A stretch of 54,249 bases of DNA. It comes from CAYYFX01 sp964471155. Its GTDB lineage: Bacteria; ARS69. Made by a program: the position numbers and the translations under genes. The stretch's first letter is position 1, and each line of letters begins with the position of its first letter. Shown one piece after another: positions 15,650-23,861 of this stretch. Location of the stretch: contig CAYYFX010000015.1 in assembly GCA_964471155.1 (NCBI GenBank), forward strand, positions 1-54,249. The letters are read 5' to 3'. The notes below the pieces were generated by a model. That model did no database searches. It was not told where the DNA came from and saw only the letters and a list, made by a program, of their open reading frames with translations.

Positions 15650-17173
15650 ATGCACGAGTCCACTCCGCCCGGTCGTCCGTTCGCCCGCACGGGGGTGATT
15701 GTCATCGCCCTGACCGCGCTGGGTACGCTCGCCGGCCCGGCCACCCCGCCGGCGGCCCACGCCTTCGACCGGGCCGACCCCGCCTTCGTCACGGCCCGGA
15801 ACGAGCAGGGCCGGCACTTCATCGAGGCCTTCAACGCGGCCGATCCGGTCGCGCGGTCGAAGGCGCTTCGTGCCGCCTACTCGGCCGAGGCCCTGGCCGG
15901 TGACGGCGAGGCGAAGCTCTCCGTGCGGCTGGACGCGCTGCGCGCGGACTTCGGCACCCTGGAGTTCCACCACGCCGAGGCGACGGGCGGCGGACAGGGC
16001 GCGAACACGCGCCTCGCCCTCCACGTCTTCGCGAGGAGCGCGAAGACCGGCGGCTGGCACGACGTCCAGTTCCTGCTGGACCCCGCGCCGCCGCACGGGA
16101 TCCGGCAGTTGATCTTCCTGGCGAGCGTGTCCGAGCCCGTGTACCTCCCGAACGGGGAGATCGCGAGCCCGGACACGCAGGCCTGGCTGGACGGCTACGT
16201 CGAGAAGCTCGTGAAGGACGACGATCTCGCCGGCGCGCTCCTGATCGCGCAGGGGGACCGCGTCCTCTTCCGCCGCGCGTTCGGGTTCGCGGACGCGGCC
16301 CGCACGCGCCCGATGACGGACACCACGCGGATCACGCTGGCGTCGGGCAGCAAGATGTTCACCGCGCTCGCGATCGCGTCCCTCGTGCAGGAGGGTCGGC
16401 TGCGGTACGACGATCCGCTCGCGAAGGTGCTCCCGGCCGTGGCGGACAAGGACTTCGCCGCGAAGGTCACGATCGCGCACCTCCTGTCGCACACGTCGGG
16501 CGTGGGGGAGTACTGGAACGCGAACTACGAGAAGCACGCGCGCGAACTGGACCGCGTGGCGGACTTCCTGCCCTTCGTGCTGGACGCCGGCATCCTCTTC
16601 GCGCCCGGCGAGAAGTTCCGGTACAGCAACTCGAACTACATCCTACTGGGCATGGTGCTCGAGGCGGTCACCGGGAAGACGTACGACGACGTGCTGGCCG
16701 AGCGCGTCTTCCGTCCCGCGGGGATGACGGAGACGGGCCTCTTCCGCATCGACCCCGCGGACCCGTCCCAGGCGCAGCGCCTCGCGCGCGACGGGAACGC
16801 CTGGAAGGCGGAGCCGGGGGGCGGGCGCGGGTCTTCCGCCGGCGGCGCCGTGTCCACGATGGCGGACATGCTCCGCTTCGCGCACGCGCTCGTCTCCGGT
16901 CGGATCGTGTCGAAGGAGACGCTGGCCGGCATGGTCACGTCGAAGACCGCGGGCATCCCGGACGCGCAGATGGACTACGGCTTCGGCTTCGAGCCGCAGA
17001 ACGCGCCGGGCGCGCCGTCCTTCGGCCACGGCGGGATCACGCGCGGCGTGAACTTCGAGTTCCGGCACTTCCCCCGGCAGGACATCACGCTCATCGCGTT
17101 CTCGAACCAGGACAACGGCGCGTACGACGACCTCCGGAAGAACGCCACGCGGCTGATCACGGGGGAGCGGTAA
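15650..17173 (+). CDS. Exported serine hydrolase, class C beta-lactamase/PBP-like
   Basis: 507 residues with a signal peptide (cleavage near AAHA-FD). An N-terminal NTF2-like region (about 45-165) precedes the serine beta-lactamase-like domain with SGSK (Ser232 to Lys235, SxxK), YSN (325-327) and HGG near residue 452. The family includes class C beta-lactamases, D-Ala-D-Ala peptidases and esterases; an accessory NTF2-like domain is usual in the peptidase/esterase members, so drug resistance should not be assumed. It probably works in the periplasm. GGGAG lies before the ATG. A GC stem-loop follows the stop. Confidence 0.88.
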   Translation: MHESTPPGRPFARTGVIVIALTALGTLAGPATPPAAHAFDRADPAFVTARNEQGRHFIEAFNAADPVARSKALRAAYSAEALAGDGEAKLSVRLDALRADFGTLEFHHAEATGGGQGANTRLALHVFARSAKTGGWHDVQFLLDPAPPHGIRQLIFLASVSEPVYLPNGEIASPDTQAWLDGYVEKLVKDDDLAGALLIAQGDRVLFRRAFGFADAARTRPMTDTTRITLASGSKMFTALAIASLVQEGRLRYDDPLAKVLPAVADKDFAAKVTIAHLLSHTSGVGEYWNANYEKHARELDRVADFLPFVLDAGILFAPGEKFRYSNSNYILLGMVLEAVTGKTYDDVLAERVFRPAGMTETGLFRIDPADPSQAQRLARDGNAWKAEPGGGRGSSAGGAVSTMADMLRFAHALVSGRIVSKETLAGMVTSKTAGIPDAQMDYGFGFEPQNAPGAPSFGHGGITRGVNFEFRHFPRQDITLIAFSNQDNGAYDDLRKNATRLITGER

Positions 17174-17185
17174 CGTTCCGGGGCC

Positions 17186-17211
17186 GCCGGCCGGGCCGCA
17201 CCCCGGCCGGC
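17186..17211 (+). terminator. GC stem-loop after the serine hydrolase gene
   Basis: A 10-bp perfect stem (17186-17195 with 17202-17211) with a 6-base loop starts 12 nt after the stop. No U-tract follows. Confidence 0.55.
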
Positions 17212-17238
17212 GCGGTCCCCCGCGGACCTCCGGTCCCG

Positions 17239-17244
17239 TATACT
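17239..17244 (+). promoter_or_regulatory. TATACT -10 box for the secreted GH13 gene
   Basis: CGTATACT occurs 40 nt before the GTG start at 17285, whose GGAGG lies at 17273-17277. The same 8-mer precedes the TGS GTPase gene. No convincing -35 was found. Confidence 0.5.
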
Positions 17245-17284
17245 GGATGCCTCCCCCGCGGAATCGACATCCGGAGGCGTCCCC

Positions 17285-19741
17285 GTGCCCTTCCTGACCA
17301 CCGCCGCCACCGTCCTTCTGCTCGCCTCCGCCGACGGGAACATCGAGTGGGCGGGCGTCTCCCACGTCCCCTGGCAGGATCGCCGCCCGCTGTGTCCGGT
17401 GGACGGGCAGACCTTCGACGTCCGCTTCCAGACTTGGCGGAACGACCTCACGGCCGCGCGCGTCAACGTGGACACGGGGTCCGCCGTCTTCGTCACCGCC
17501 GCCGTGGTGGAACAGCGCGGCCCGTACGACGTGTGGTCCGCCACCGTCCCCGCCACCGGAAGCAGCACGCTCTCCTACTGGATCGAGCTTACCGACGGCG
17601 CGGACGTGGACTACCTCAGCGTGAGCGGCCTCACGGACGGCGTGCCCGCGGACGGCGGCTTCGTCGTGGACTACTCCACGCTCTCGCACGCGCCGCTCGG
17701 CGCCACGCTGCTGTCCGGCGGCGGCGCCGTGTTCCGCGTGTGGGCCCCCGGCGCCACCGCCGCGCACGTGCGCGGCGAGTTCAACGGCTGGACCACCGCG
17801 AACCCCATGACGAAGTCCGGCGAGTACTTCACGCGGCGCATCACCAACGCGCTCGACCTCCACCAGTACAAGTACTTCTTCAACAACTCGATCTGGCGAC
17901 CGGACGCGCGCGCCCGGAACCTGGACGACGGCGGCCCGTACAACTCCGTCGTCGAGAACCCGTTCCGGTACGCCTGGACCGTCCCGGACTTCGACACGCC
18001 GCCGCTGGAGGACATGGTCGTGTACCAGCTCCACCTGGGCACGTTCTCCGGCCGCAACGATCCCCTTGGCACGCCGCCCTTCCCCGGCGGGTACGCCGAC
18101 GTGACCGCGCGCGTGGGCCACCTGGCGGACCTGGGCGTGAACGCGGTGATGCTGTGCCCGATCACGGAGTTCCCGGGCGACGAGTCCGCGGGCTACAACC
18201 CCATCACGCAGTGGTCCCCGGAGTGGGTGTACGGCACGCCGGACGAGTTCAAGCAGATGGTGGACGTGCTGCACCAGAACGGCATCGCGGTGCTGCTGGA
18301 CATCGTGTGGAACCACTTCTCGTCCACGGACAACCACCTCTGGTTCTACGACGGCACGCAGCGCTACTTCGACTCCCCAGCCATCGGCACGCCCTGGGGC
18401 GACCAGGCGGACTTCGACGCCGGCCCGGTGCGGGACTACTTCCTGGGCTCGGCACTGCACTGGCTGGAGGAGTACAAGGTGGACGGCTTCCGCATGGACG
18501 CCACCGAGTACATGAACATCGGCGCGCAGGAGGCCGCGGGCTGGAGCCTCATGCAGGAGTTGAACAACCTGGTGGACCGCCGCTTCGCGGACAAGGTGGT
18601 GATCGCCGAACAGCTCCCGGACGACTCCTGGGTCACGCGCTCCACCGCGACCGGCGGCGCGGGCTTCGACTCCCAGTACTTCGACGCCTTCACCGACCGG
18701 CTGCGCGAGGAGCTGCTGGACTCCGCGTTCGGCGACCCCGAGATCTGGAAGATCCGCGAGGTGATCAACGGCTACGGCTTCGAGCTGTCGCAGACGCGCG
18801 TGACGAACTACGTGCAGCTCCACGACGAGGCGTGGCCCACGTCCGGCGGGCAGCGGCTCGTGAAGACCATCGACACCACGTTCCCGCACGGCGACATCTA
18901 CGCGCGCGGGCGCATGAAGCTGGCCGAGGGGATCGTGATGTGCGCGCCGGGCGTCCCCGCCATGCTCATGGGCGACGAGTGGCTGGAGGACACGGGTTTC
19001 GGCACCGGCTTCGCCGACCGCATCGACTGGTCCAAGAAGACCACGTACGCCGGCGTGTACGCGTACTTCCGCGATCTCGTGACCCTGCGCCGGGCGAACC
19101 CGGCGCTGCGCTCGGATGCGTACCACGTGGTCTTCCACGAGAACGAGGGCGGGAACCTGCTGGCGTGGGAGCGCAGCGACTTCGCCGGGGAGAACCTCGT
19201 GATCGTGGCGAACTTCGCGAACGTGGACCGGAACGGCTACCGCATCGGCGTGCCGCAGGCCGGCGAGTGGAACGAGATCCTGAACAGCCAGGCGGCCGCG
19301 TACGGCGAGAGCGGACCGGAGAACCCGAGTCCCCTGATCGCGCAGGCGTTCCCGTACGACTCGTACCCGCAGTCCGTGCTGCTCGAGGTGCCGGCGCGCG
19401 GGCTGGTGGTCCTGCGCCACGGCTCCTCCCTCGTGGACGCGCCGGTCGTGGCGCCCGAGCGCGTGGCGTTGCGGCTGGACGTGCCGGCCCCGAACCCGGC
19501 GGCCGGCCCGCGGACGATCCGGTTCGCGCTGGCGAAGGCCGGGCACGCGAAGCTCACCGTGCTGGACGCCGCGGGCCGCCGCGTGGCCACCGTCCTGGAC
19601 GAGGCGCGCGGCGAGGGGATGACCCAGGTGACCTGGGACGGCCGCGACGCCGCGGGCCGCGCGGTCGCGCCGGGCGTCTACTTCGTGAAACTCGAGGCGA
19701 ACGGCGAGTCCCGGACGCGGAAGATGACGCTCGTGCGTTGA
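17285..19741 (+). CDS. Secreted CBM48-GH13 alpha-glucan enzyme with FlgD-like tail
   Basis: 818 residues. A short signal peptide (MPFLTTAATVLLLASA) is followed by a beta-domain (20-130) and CBM48 (about 140-225, FRVWAPGATAAHVRGEFNGW). The GH13 barrel has region I DIVWNH (339-344), region II GFRMDA with nucleophile Asp405, region III IAEQ with Glu442, and region IV LHDE with Asp514, so the catalytic triad is complete. LHDE in region IV and the CBM48 resemble branching enzymes more than plain alpha-amylases, yet the protein is exported and ends with a FlgD-like tail (VPAPNPAAGPRTIRF, VAPGVYFVKL, RKMTLVR). It probably acts on starch or glycogen outside the cell. Hydrolase versus transglycosylase cannot be settled from sequence. 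Confidence 0.88.
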   Translation: MPFLTTAATVLLLASADGNIEWAGVSHVPWQDRRPLCPVDGQTFDVRFQTWRNDLTAARVNVDTGSAVFVTAAVVEQRGPYDVWSATVPATGSSTLSYWIELTDGADVDYLSVSGLTDGVPADGGFVVDYSTLSHAPLGATLLSGGGAVFRVWAPGATAAHVRGEFNGWTTANPMTKSGEYFTRRITNALDLHQYKYFFNNSIWRPDARARNLDDGGPYNSVVENPFRYAWTVPDFDTPPLEDMVVYQLHLGTFSGRNDPLGTPPFPGGYADVTARVGHLADLGVNAVMLCPITEFPGDESAGYNPITQWSPEWVYGTPDEFKQMVDVLHQNGIAVLLDIVWNHFSSTDNHLWFYDGTQRYFDSPAIGTPWGDQADFDAGPVRDYFLGSALHWLEEYKVDGFRMDATEYMNIGAQEAAGWSLMQELNNLVDRRFADKVVIAEQLPDDSWVTRSTATGGAGFDSQYFDAFTDRLREELLDSAFGDPEIWKIREVINGYGFELSQTRVTNYVQLHDEAWPTSGGQRLVKTIDTTFPHGDIYARGRMKLAEGIVMCAPGVPAMLMGDEWLEDTGFGTGFADRIDWSKKTTYAGVYAYFRDLVTLRRANPALRSDAYHVVFHENEGGNLLAWERSDFAGENLVIVANFANVDRNGYRIGVPQAGEWNEILNSQAAAYGESGPENPSPLIAQAFPYDSYPQSVLLEVPARGLVVLRHGSSLVDAPVVAPERVALRLDVPAPNPAAGPRTIRFALAKAGHAKLTVLDAAGRRVATVLDEARGEGMTQVTWDGRDAAGRAVAPGVYFVKLEANGESRTRKMTLVR

Positions 19742-19774
19742 GACCGGACGCGGGACCGGTGCGCCGCGCCGCGG

Positions 19775-20722
19775 TCAGTGCCCCGCGTCGGCCAGCCCCG
19801 CGCGCACGCGCGCGAGGTCGATCTCGGCGAGCCACACGTCGAAGTGCCCTCCGCGCGTGCTGACGAAGGCGATGCGGGTTCCGTCCGGGGACCAGGCCGG
19901 GCCGTCGTCGTACTCCGGATGGGTGGCCAGCGGGATGCGCGGACCGCCCCCGGCCGGCATGATCCACAGGTCGCAGGCGCGTCCTTCGCACCGCGCGAAC
20001 GCGATCAGGGATCCGTCCGGGGAGAGCGCGGGGTATCGGTATGACGCGCCGTCATCCGGGCTTAGCCGGCGCCGGCCCCCCCCGTCGACCGCGAACGCCC
20101 AGATCGCGGCGTTCGGATTCTCGGCTTCGCGCACCGTGGCGAGGATCTCGCGACCATCGGGGGACCAGCACGCCGCGAGCGGGCGATCCCCCGCCAGGTC
20201 CACGAACGCGTCGATCCGGCCGGCGGCGAGATCCAGCAGCTGCAGGGTGGACCCCGACTTGAAGACGATGCGCGTCCCGTCGGGCGACCACTTCGGCTGG
20301 CCGCCGTGCTCGATGGCAACGGACTCCGGGACGATCCGCACCGGCGTGCCTCCGGTCGCGGCCACGAGCTGGATCCGGCTGCCGTAGTCCCCGTCGAACG
20401 CGACGTAGTTGCCGTCCGGCGACCACTGCGGATGCTCCCCGAGAACCGTGGTCAGCCGGCGCGGCTCGCCGCCCTCCGGAGCGATCACGTGCAATCCGGT
20501 CCGCTCCGGCGAGTGCTCGGCATAGCGCGAGAAGACGATGGATCGACCGTCCGGCGCCCAGCTCGGGAATCCGTCCTGGGCGGGATCGTCCGTGAGCTGC
20601 CGCACGGGGAAGGGATCGGGCGCGGCCCCCGGCGGAGGGGCGGCCTCCGTCGGGGCCGCGGCGGACTGGAGGCCGAGCAACGCGACCAGCGGAACGAAAC
20701 GAACAGATCCCGGCGGGTTCAC
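19775..20722 (-). CDS. TolB/PD40-type beta-propeller protein, exported
   Basis: 315 residues from the GTG at 20722, chosen over the GTG at 20746 because GGGAGGG lies just upstream. A signal peptide (VRFVPLVALLGLQSAAAPTEA) is followed by five to six PD40 repeats with the WSPDG signature (SWAPDG, QWSPDG, KWSPDG, CWSPDG, LSPDG, AWSPDG). This makes one propeller without a partner domain, unlike full TolB or prolyl oligopeptidases. It is probably a periplasmic protein-protein interaction module. It converges with the GH13 gene and is divergent from the NmrA-like gene. Confidence 0.85.
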   Translation of the reverse strand: MNPPGSVRFVPLVALLGLQSAAAPTEAAPPPGAAPDPFPVRQLTDDPAQDGFPSWAPDGRSIVFSRYAEHSPERTGLHVIAPEGGEPRRLTTVLGEHPQWSPDGNYVAFDGDYGSRIQLVAATGGTPVRIVPESVAIEHGGQPKWSPDGTRIVFKSGSTLQLLDLAAGRIDAFVDLAGDRPLAACWSPDGREILATVREAENPNAAIWAFAVDGGGRRRLSPDDGASYRYPALSPDGSLIAFARCEGRACDLWIMPAGGGPRIPLATHPEYDDGPAWSPDGTRIAFVSTRGGHFDVWLAEIDLARVRAGLADAGH

Positions 20723-20925
20723 TGCGGCGCCCTCCCCGAGGCGCACGAGCCCGCGGCCTTCGCCGCGGCGGCTCGCGATCTCGCGTTGCAGGGGGCGTGC
20801 GCCATTCTGTTCCGACGACCGCAGCGAAGCAAGGGGCCCGCGCCGGGAACGGATGGCGGGGCCGCGGGTACACCCCTCCGAGGGGCACGGGCCCCACCAT
20901 CCATCGCTTCGAAAGGAGGACCCCC

Positions 20926-21813
20926 ATGATCACCGTTCTTGGCGCGACCGGGCACACGGGCAGCCGCATCGCCGCCGCACTGCTGGATGCCGGAGAAGCG
21001 GTGCGCGTCTTCGGCCGCTCGAAGGACAGGCTGAAGGACCTCGCCGCGCGCGGGGCGGAGATCGCGGTCGGGGAGATCGGCGACGCGGAGGCGCTCGCGC
21101 GGGCCTTCGCGGGGGCGGACGCCGTCTACGCGCTCATCCCCTCCGACGCGTCGTCCCCGGGCCTGCGCGAGCGCCAGGACCGCATGGGCACGGCCCTGGC
21201 CGAGGCGGTGCGGAAGAGCGGCGTGAGGAAGGTGGTCTTCCTGAGCAGCCTGGGCGCGGAGCTCCCGTCCGGCACCGGACCGATCGCGGGGCTGGGCGCG
21301 CAGGAGCGGAAGCTGCGCGCACTGGACGGCGTGGACGTGCTGGCGCTCCGCCCCACCTACTTCTACGAGAACCACCTCTCGACGCTGGATCTCATCCGCA
21401 GCCAGGGCGTCAACGGCGGCGCCATCGCGCCGGACGTGCCGTTCCCCATGATCGCCACGCAGGACATCGCGGACGCGGCCGCGGAGGCGCTGCGGAAGCG
21501 GGACTGGACCGGCTTCACCGTGCGCGAGCTGCTGGGCCCGCGCGACCTCACGATGACCGAGGCCACGCGCATCCTGGGCGAGCACCTGGGCAAGCCGGGT
21601 CTTCCCTACGTGCAGTTCCCCGAGGCGGACTTCATCGGGGCGCTCACGGGAATGGGCGTGGCGAAGGACGCGGCGGAGCTGTACGCGGAGATGAGCCGGG
21701 CCATCAGCGCGGACCGGATCCGGCCGCTCCAGGGGCGCAAGCCGGAGAACACCACGCCGACGGCGTTCGAGGACTTCGTGGCGCGGCTCGAGACGGCGCC
21801 GAGCCGCCGCTGA
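20926..21813 (+). CDS. NmrA-like/atypical SDR NAD(P)-binding protein
   Basis: 295 residues, cytoplasmic. The Rossmann motif GATGHTG (residues 6-12) and later LSSLGAELPSG and RPTYFYEN segments match the NmrA/HSCARG and NAD(P)H-quinone reductase-like atypical SDR group. No classical YxxxK catalytic pair was found, which is usual for this group. The ATG at 20926 has AAAGGAGGA (20912-20920). A bidirectional terminator follows. It seems unrelated to glucan use. Confidence 0.9.
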   Translation: MITVLGATGHTGSRIAAALLDAGEAVRVFGRSKDRLKDLAARGAEIAVGEIGDAEALARAFAGADAVYALIPSDASSPGLRERQDRMGTALAEAVRKSGVRKVVFLSSLGAELPSGTGPIAGLGAQERKLRALDGVDVLALRPTYFYENHLSTLDLIRSQGVNGGAIAPDVPFPMIATQDIADAAAEALRKRDWTGFTVRELLGPRDLTMTEATRILGEHLGKPGLPYVQFPEADFIGALTGMGVAKDAAELYAEMSRAISADRIRPLQGRKPENTTPTAFEDFVARLETAPSRR

Positions 21814-21845
21814 CGCGCACCCGGGCCGCGCGGGCATCGACCCCC

Positions 21846-21888
21846 GACGAAGAGCCCCGGCCTCGCGCGGCGAGACCGGGGCTTCGTC
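21846..21888. terminator. Bidirectional terminator between convergent genes
   Basis: GACGAAG...CCCCGG pairs with CCGGGGCTTCGTC, with a small AG bulge and a further CTCGC/GCGAG stem at the tip, followed by CCTT. It separates the NmrA-like gene (+) from the CBM20 gene (-). Confidence 0.8.
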
Positions 21889-21926
21889 CTTCCGGCGGGT
21901 GCGGCGTTTCGCCGCGCGGCGCCGTG

Positions 21927-23090
21927 CTACCGGTACTGCGTCTTCAGGCGGCCCCAGGACGTGGGCTCCACACCCACCGTGCCGCACGCGCCCGGACCGT
22001 CATCCCAGTTGTGGGAGAGGATCTGGGTCGCCGGGCTGGAGTTGTCCACCATGACGGAGCGGTTGCCGACGCCCTCCCAGGTGGCGCAGTCGTCCTTCTT
22101 GAACTTGTACTCCACGTTCTGCACCGGCGTGCCGGCCGCGAACGTGACGCACGCCTCGAAGTAGTCCGGGCCGATCATGTTCATCGGCACGCCCGTGGTC
22201 CAGCCGGTGAGCTGGCTCGGGGAGCCGATCACGCACGTGCCGCCCGTGTACGCCACGTCGCTGAGGCACACGCGGAAGCAGATCTCCTTCGCCGCCGAGA
22301 GCACCTCGCCGATGTCGCAGCCGAGCGGCGAGTTGTTCCAGCTGTCCACGCCCAGCATGACCGCGGTGGTTCCGTCCGTGGGCAGGGCCACGACCCGGTT
22401 GCCCACGAACTCCCAGTCGTTGCAGGCGTCCTTCTTGTACTTGTACTCGAAGTTCGGGTTGCTGCCGGCCGCGAACGTGACGGTGACCGTCCACAGGTCG
22501 GAGTGGCTGCCCTCGGGGTTCATCGTGACGCCCGTACCCCAGGTGCCGATCTCGGGCGCCGAGCCGATGACGCAGGGCGCGCCGGCCGTGGCCGTGCCGC
22601 TCATGCACATCGTGAACGTGACGTCCACGGCGTTCGGCAGCACGTTCGTGATGTTGTAGCGGATGGGCGGCGGGTTGTTCGACTGGTCGCCGACGATCTC
22701 GAACGTGCTGGCGTCCGTCTCGTCCGTGAAGATCACGGTGACGTCGACGTAGCTGCCGGGCACCAGATCCACCTGCGGGACCTGCGCGGTGTACTCGTCG
22801 TTGCTGCCCACGTCGCCCTGGTAGGTCATGGGCACGGCCTGCTGGCTGCCGCCCTGCGGCGTGTAGTACAGGACCGCGGAGATGTCCGCGCCCTGGCCCA
22901 TCGCGTCCGTGACGCCGCCCTTCCAGACCTGCGCGTACACGCTCAAGGGCCCGGTGGGCGCCTGGTTCGAGTTGTGCAACGGCCACACGTTGCCCGCCCA
23001 GCCGATCGTGGCCCAGGCGCTCGACGTGGTGACGGCGGTGAACGCCGCCGCGGCCGTGATCGCGAGAAGGCCCCTCGTGATCCTCGTCAT
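21927..23090 (-). CDS. Secreted tandem-CBM20 starch-binding protein with C-terminal WGxxKxxYR tag
   Basis: 387 residues from the ATG at 23090 (GGAGG upstream, signal peptide MTRITRGLLAITAAAAF ... SSAWA). After an N-terminal beta-domain (30-150) come two CBM20-like starch-binding modules: about 155-240 (FTMCMSGTATAGAPCVIGSA, EIGTWGTGV, FEYKYKKD, WEFVGNR) and about 268-350 (ICFRVCLSDVAYTGGTCVIG, LTGWTTGV, VEYKFKKDDCATWEGVGNR). Each has the CBM20 'G-x-W-x-x-G-x-x-M' and 'EYK[YF]KKD' pattern. There is no catalytic domain. It ends ACGTVGVEPTSWGRLKTQYR, the tag shared with three other proteins. It probably binds starch or glycogen at or outside the cell surface and feeds the glucan system. Confidence 0.85.
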   Translation of the reverse strand: MTRITRGLLAITAAAAFTAVTTSSAWATIGWAGNVWPLHNSNQAPTGPLSVYAQVWKGGVTDAMGQGADISAVLYYTPQGGSQQAVPMTYQGDVGSNDEYTAQVPQVDLVPGSYVDVTVIFTDETDASTFEIVGDQSNNPPPIRYNITNVLPNAVDVTFTMCMSGTATAGAPCVIGSAPEIGTWGTGVTMNPEGSHSDLWTVTVTFAAGSNPNFEYKYKKDACNDWEFVGNRVVALPTDGTTAVMLGVDSWNNSPLGCDIGEVLSAAKEICFRVCLSDVAYTGGTCVIGSPSQLTGWTTGVPMNMIGPDYFEACVTFAAGTPVQNVEYKFKKDDCATWEGVGNRSVMVDNSSPATQILSHNWDDGPGACGTVGVEPTSWGRLKTQYR

Positions 23091-23192
23091 GTTGCCGTCC
23101 TCCTGCGTGGTGGGTCGGACTGGATGCGGGAGGGCGGCGCATCCCGCCGTCCGGTCCCGTCGTTCAGGTTCTGGCGAACCCGTCCATCGGGA

Positions 23193-23201
23193 AGGATACC
23201 A
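23193..23201 (-). promoter_or_regulatory. Extended -10 element for the tandem-CBM20 gene
   Basis: Read on the minus strand as TGGTATCCT (TGnTATnnT), about 100 nt before the start at 23090. No clear -35. Confidence 0.4.
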
Positions 23202-23273
23202 GAGTCGGGGGGCCGGAACAGACCCCCTTGGCAGGTTTGGCGGATCCGGACCGGAGGAATCGCCCCCGCCCAT

Positions 23274-23291
23274 GGCAGGGGAGACCCTGCC
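23274..23291 (-). terminator. Stem-loop after the DNRLRE-like gene
   Basis: A 7-bp stem GGCAGGG/CCCTGCC with a 4-base loop lies 16 nt after the stop codon of the 23307 gene on the minus strand. No U-tract. Confidence 0.4.
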
Positions 23292-23306
23292 GGGCATCGG
23301 CAGCGT

Positions 23307-23861
23307 TCACCGCCCGCGCCGTGTGAACCACTCCGGCGGCGGCATCCCCGAGGGCAGTTCGATCGTCCGAACCATCAAACGAGCGCCGCTGAGATCCGAC
23401 AGCCGTGCGGCGTCCTCGGTCGGGATGCCGGCACCGGGAGCCATCCCCGTCAGGACGAAGCCGTCCGCGGTCAGCCCGTGCTCCACGATCTCCCGAAGGG
23501 CCACGGTCACGTCGAACCTCATCGACCCGTTACCGCGGCGGAGATCCAGCGTGCCGCGCGCGTACAGCTCCTCGTCGAACGCCGTGTTCCAGCGAGCCGC
23601 GCCCTGCCACGTCTCGGTCACCGGACAGACCCGCACCTCGCGCGTCCGATCAGCGACGCTCCCCGAGTACGGAACCGTCAGGATCGCCGACTCGATCAGC
23701 GAACTCTGGAAGGGCGGAAGCGCCGCCGTACGGAACAGTACGCGCGACGCCCCGCGACCATCCTGGACCCCGGTGACGTCGCGCAAGGCCACCACCGTCT
23801 CGCCCGCGAACGCCGTGCCTCCGAGGAGGCCGAGCAGCACACCCGCCAGCGCCAGTCTCAT
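23307..23861 (-). CDS. Secreted DNRLRE-like protein, copy 1 of a duplicated cassette
   Basis: 184 residues. A signal peptide (MRLALAGVLLGLLGGTAFAG) is followed by one beta-sandwich: RDVTGVQDGRGASRVLFRTA, IESAILTVPYSG, REVRVCPVTETWQGAARWNT, MRFDVTVALREIVEHGLTADGFVLTG, ending PPPEWFTRRGR. The 'V.V.PVTE.W......W' and 'DVT..V...V..G....GFVL' pattern matches DNRLRE/CBM96-like domains, which bind polysaccharides. Its ATG overlaps the stop of the beta-helix gene (ATGA), so translation is probably coupled. A paralogue of the same length lies at 53100-53654 with the same arrangement. Confidence 0.75.
   Translation of the reverse strand: MRLALAGVLLGLLGGTAFAGETVVALRDVTGVQDGRGASRVLFRTAALPPFQSSLIESAILTVPYSGSVADRTREVRVCPVTETWQGAARWNTAFDEELYARGTLDLRRGNGSMRFDVTVALREIVEHGLTADGFVLTGMAPGAGIPTEDAARLSDLSGARLMVRTIELPSGMPPPEWFTRRGR

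Noticed and set aside
15442..15834. N-terminal extension of the ECF sigma factor
   Set aside because: The extra residues are low-complexity, span the tandem repeat and overlap the divergent gene; the sigma domain starts at the ATG at 15441.
15650..17173. Antibiotic-resistance beta-lactamase
   Set aside because: The fold is shared with peptidases and esterases, and an NTF2-like domain precedes it; no feature specific for true class C enzymes was seen.
20880..20925. Start of the NmrA-like gene at 20797
   Set aside because: The Rossmann GATGHTG motif should be near the N-terminus; AAAGGAGGA sits right before the ATG at 20926.
23091..23297. N-terminal extension of the CBM20 protein to 23297
   Set aside because: A clean signal peptide and GGAGG define the start at 23090.
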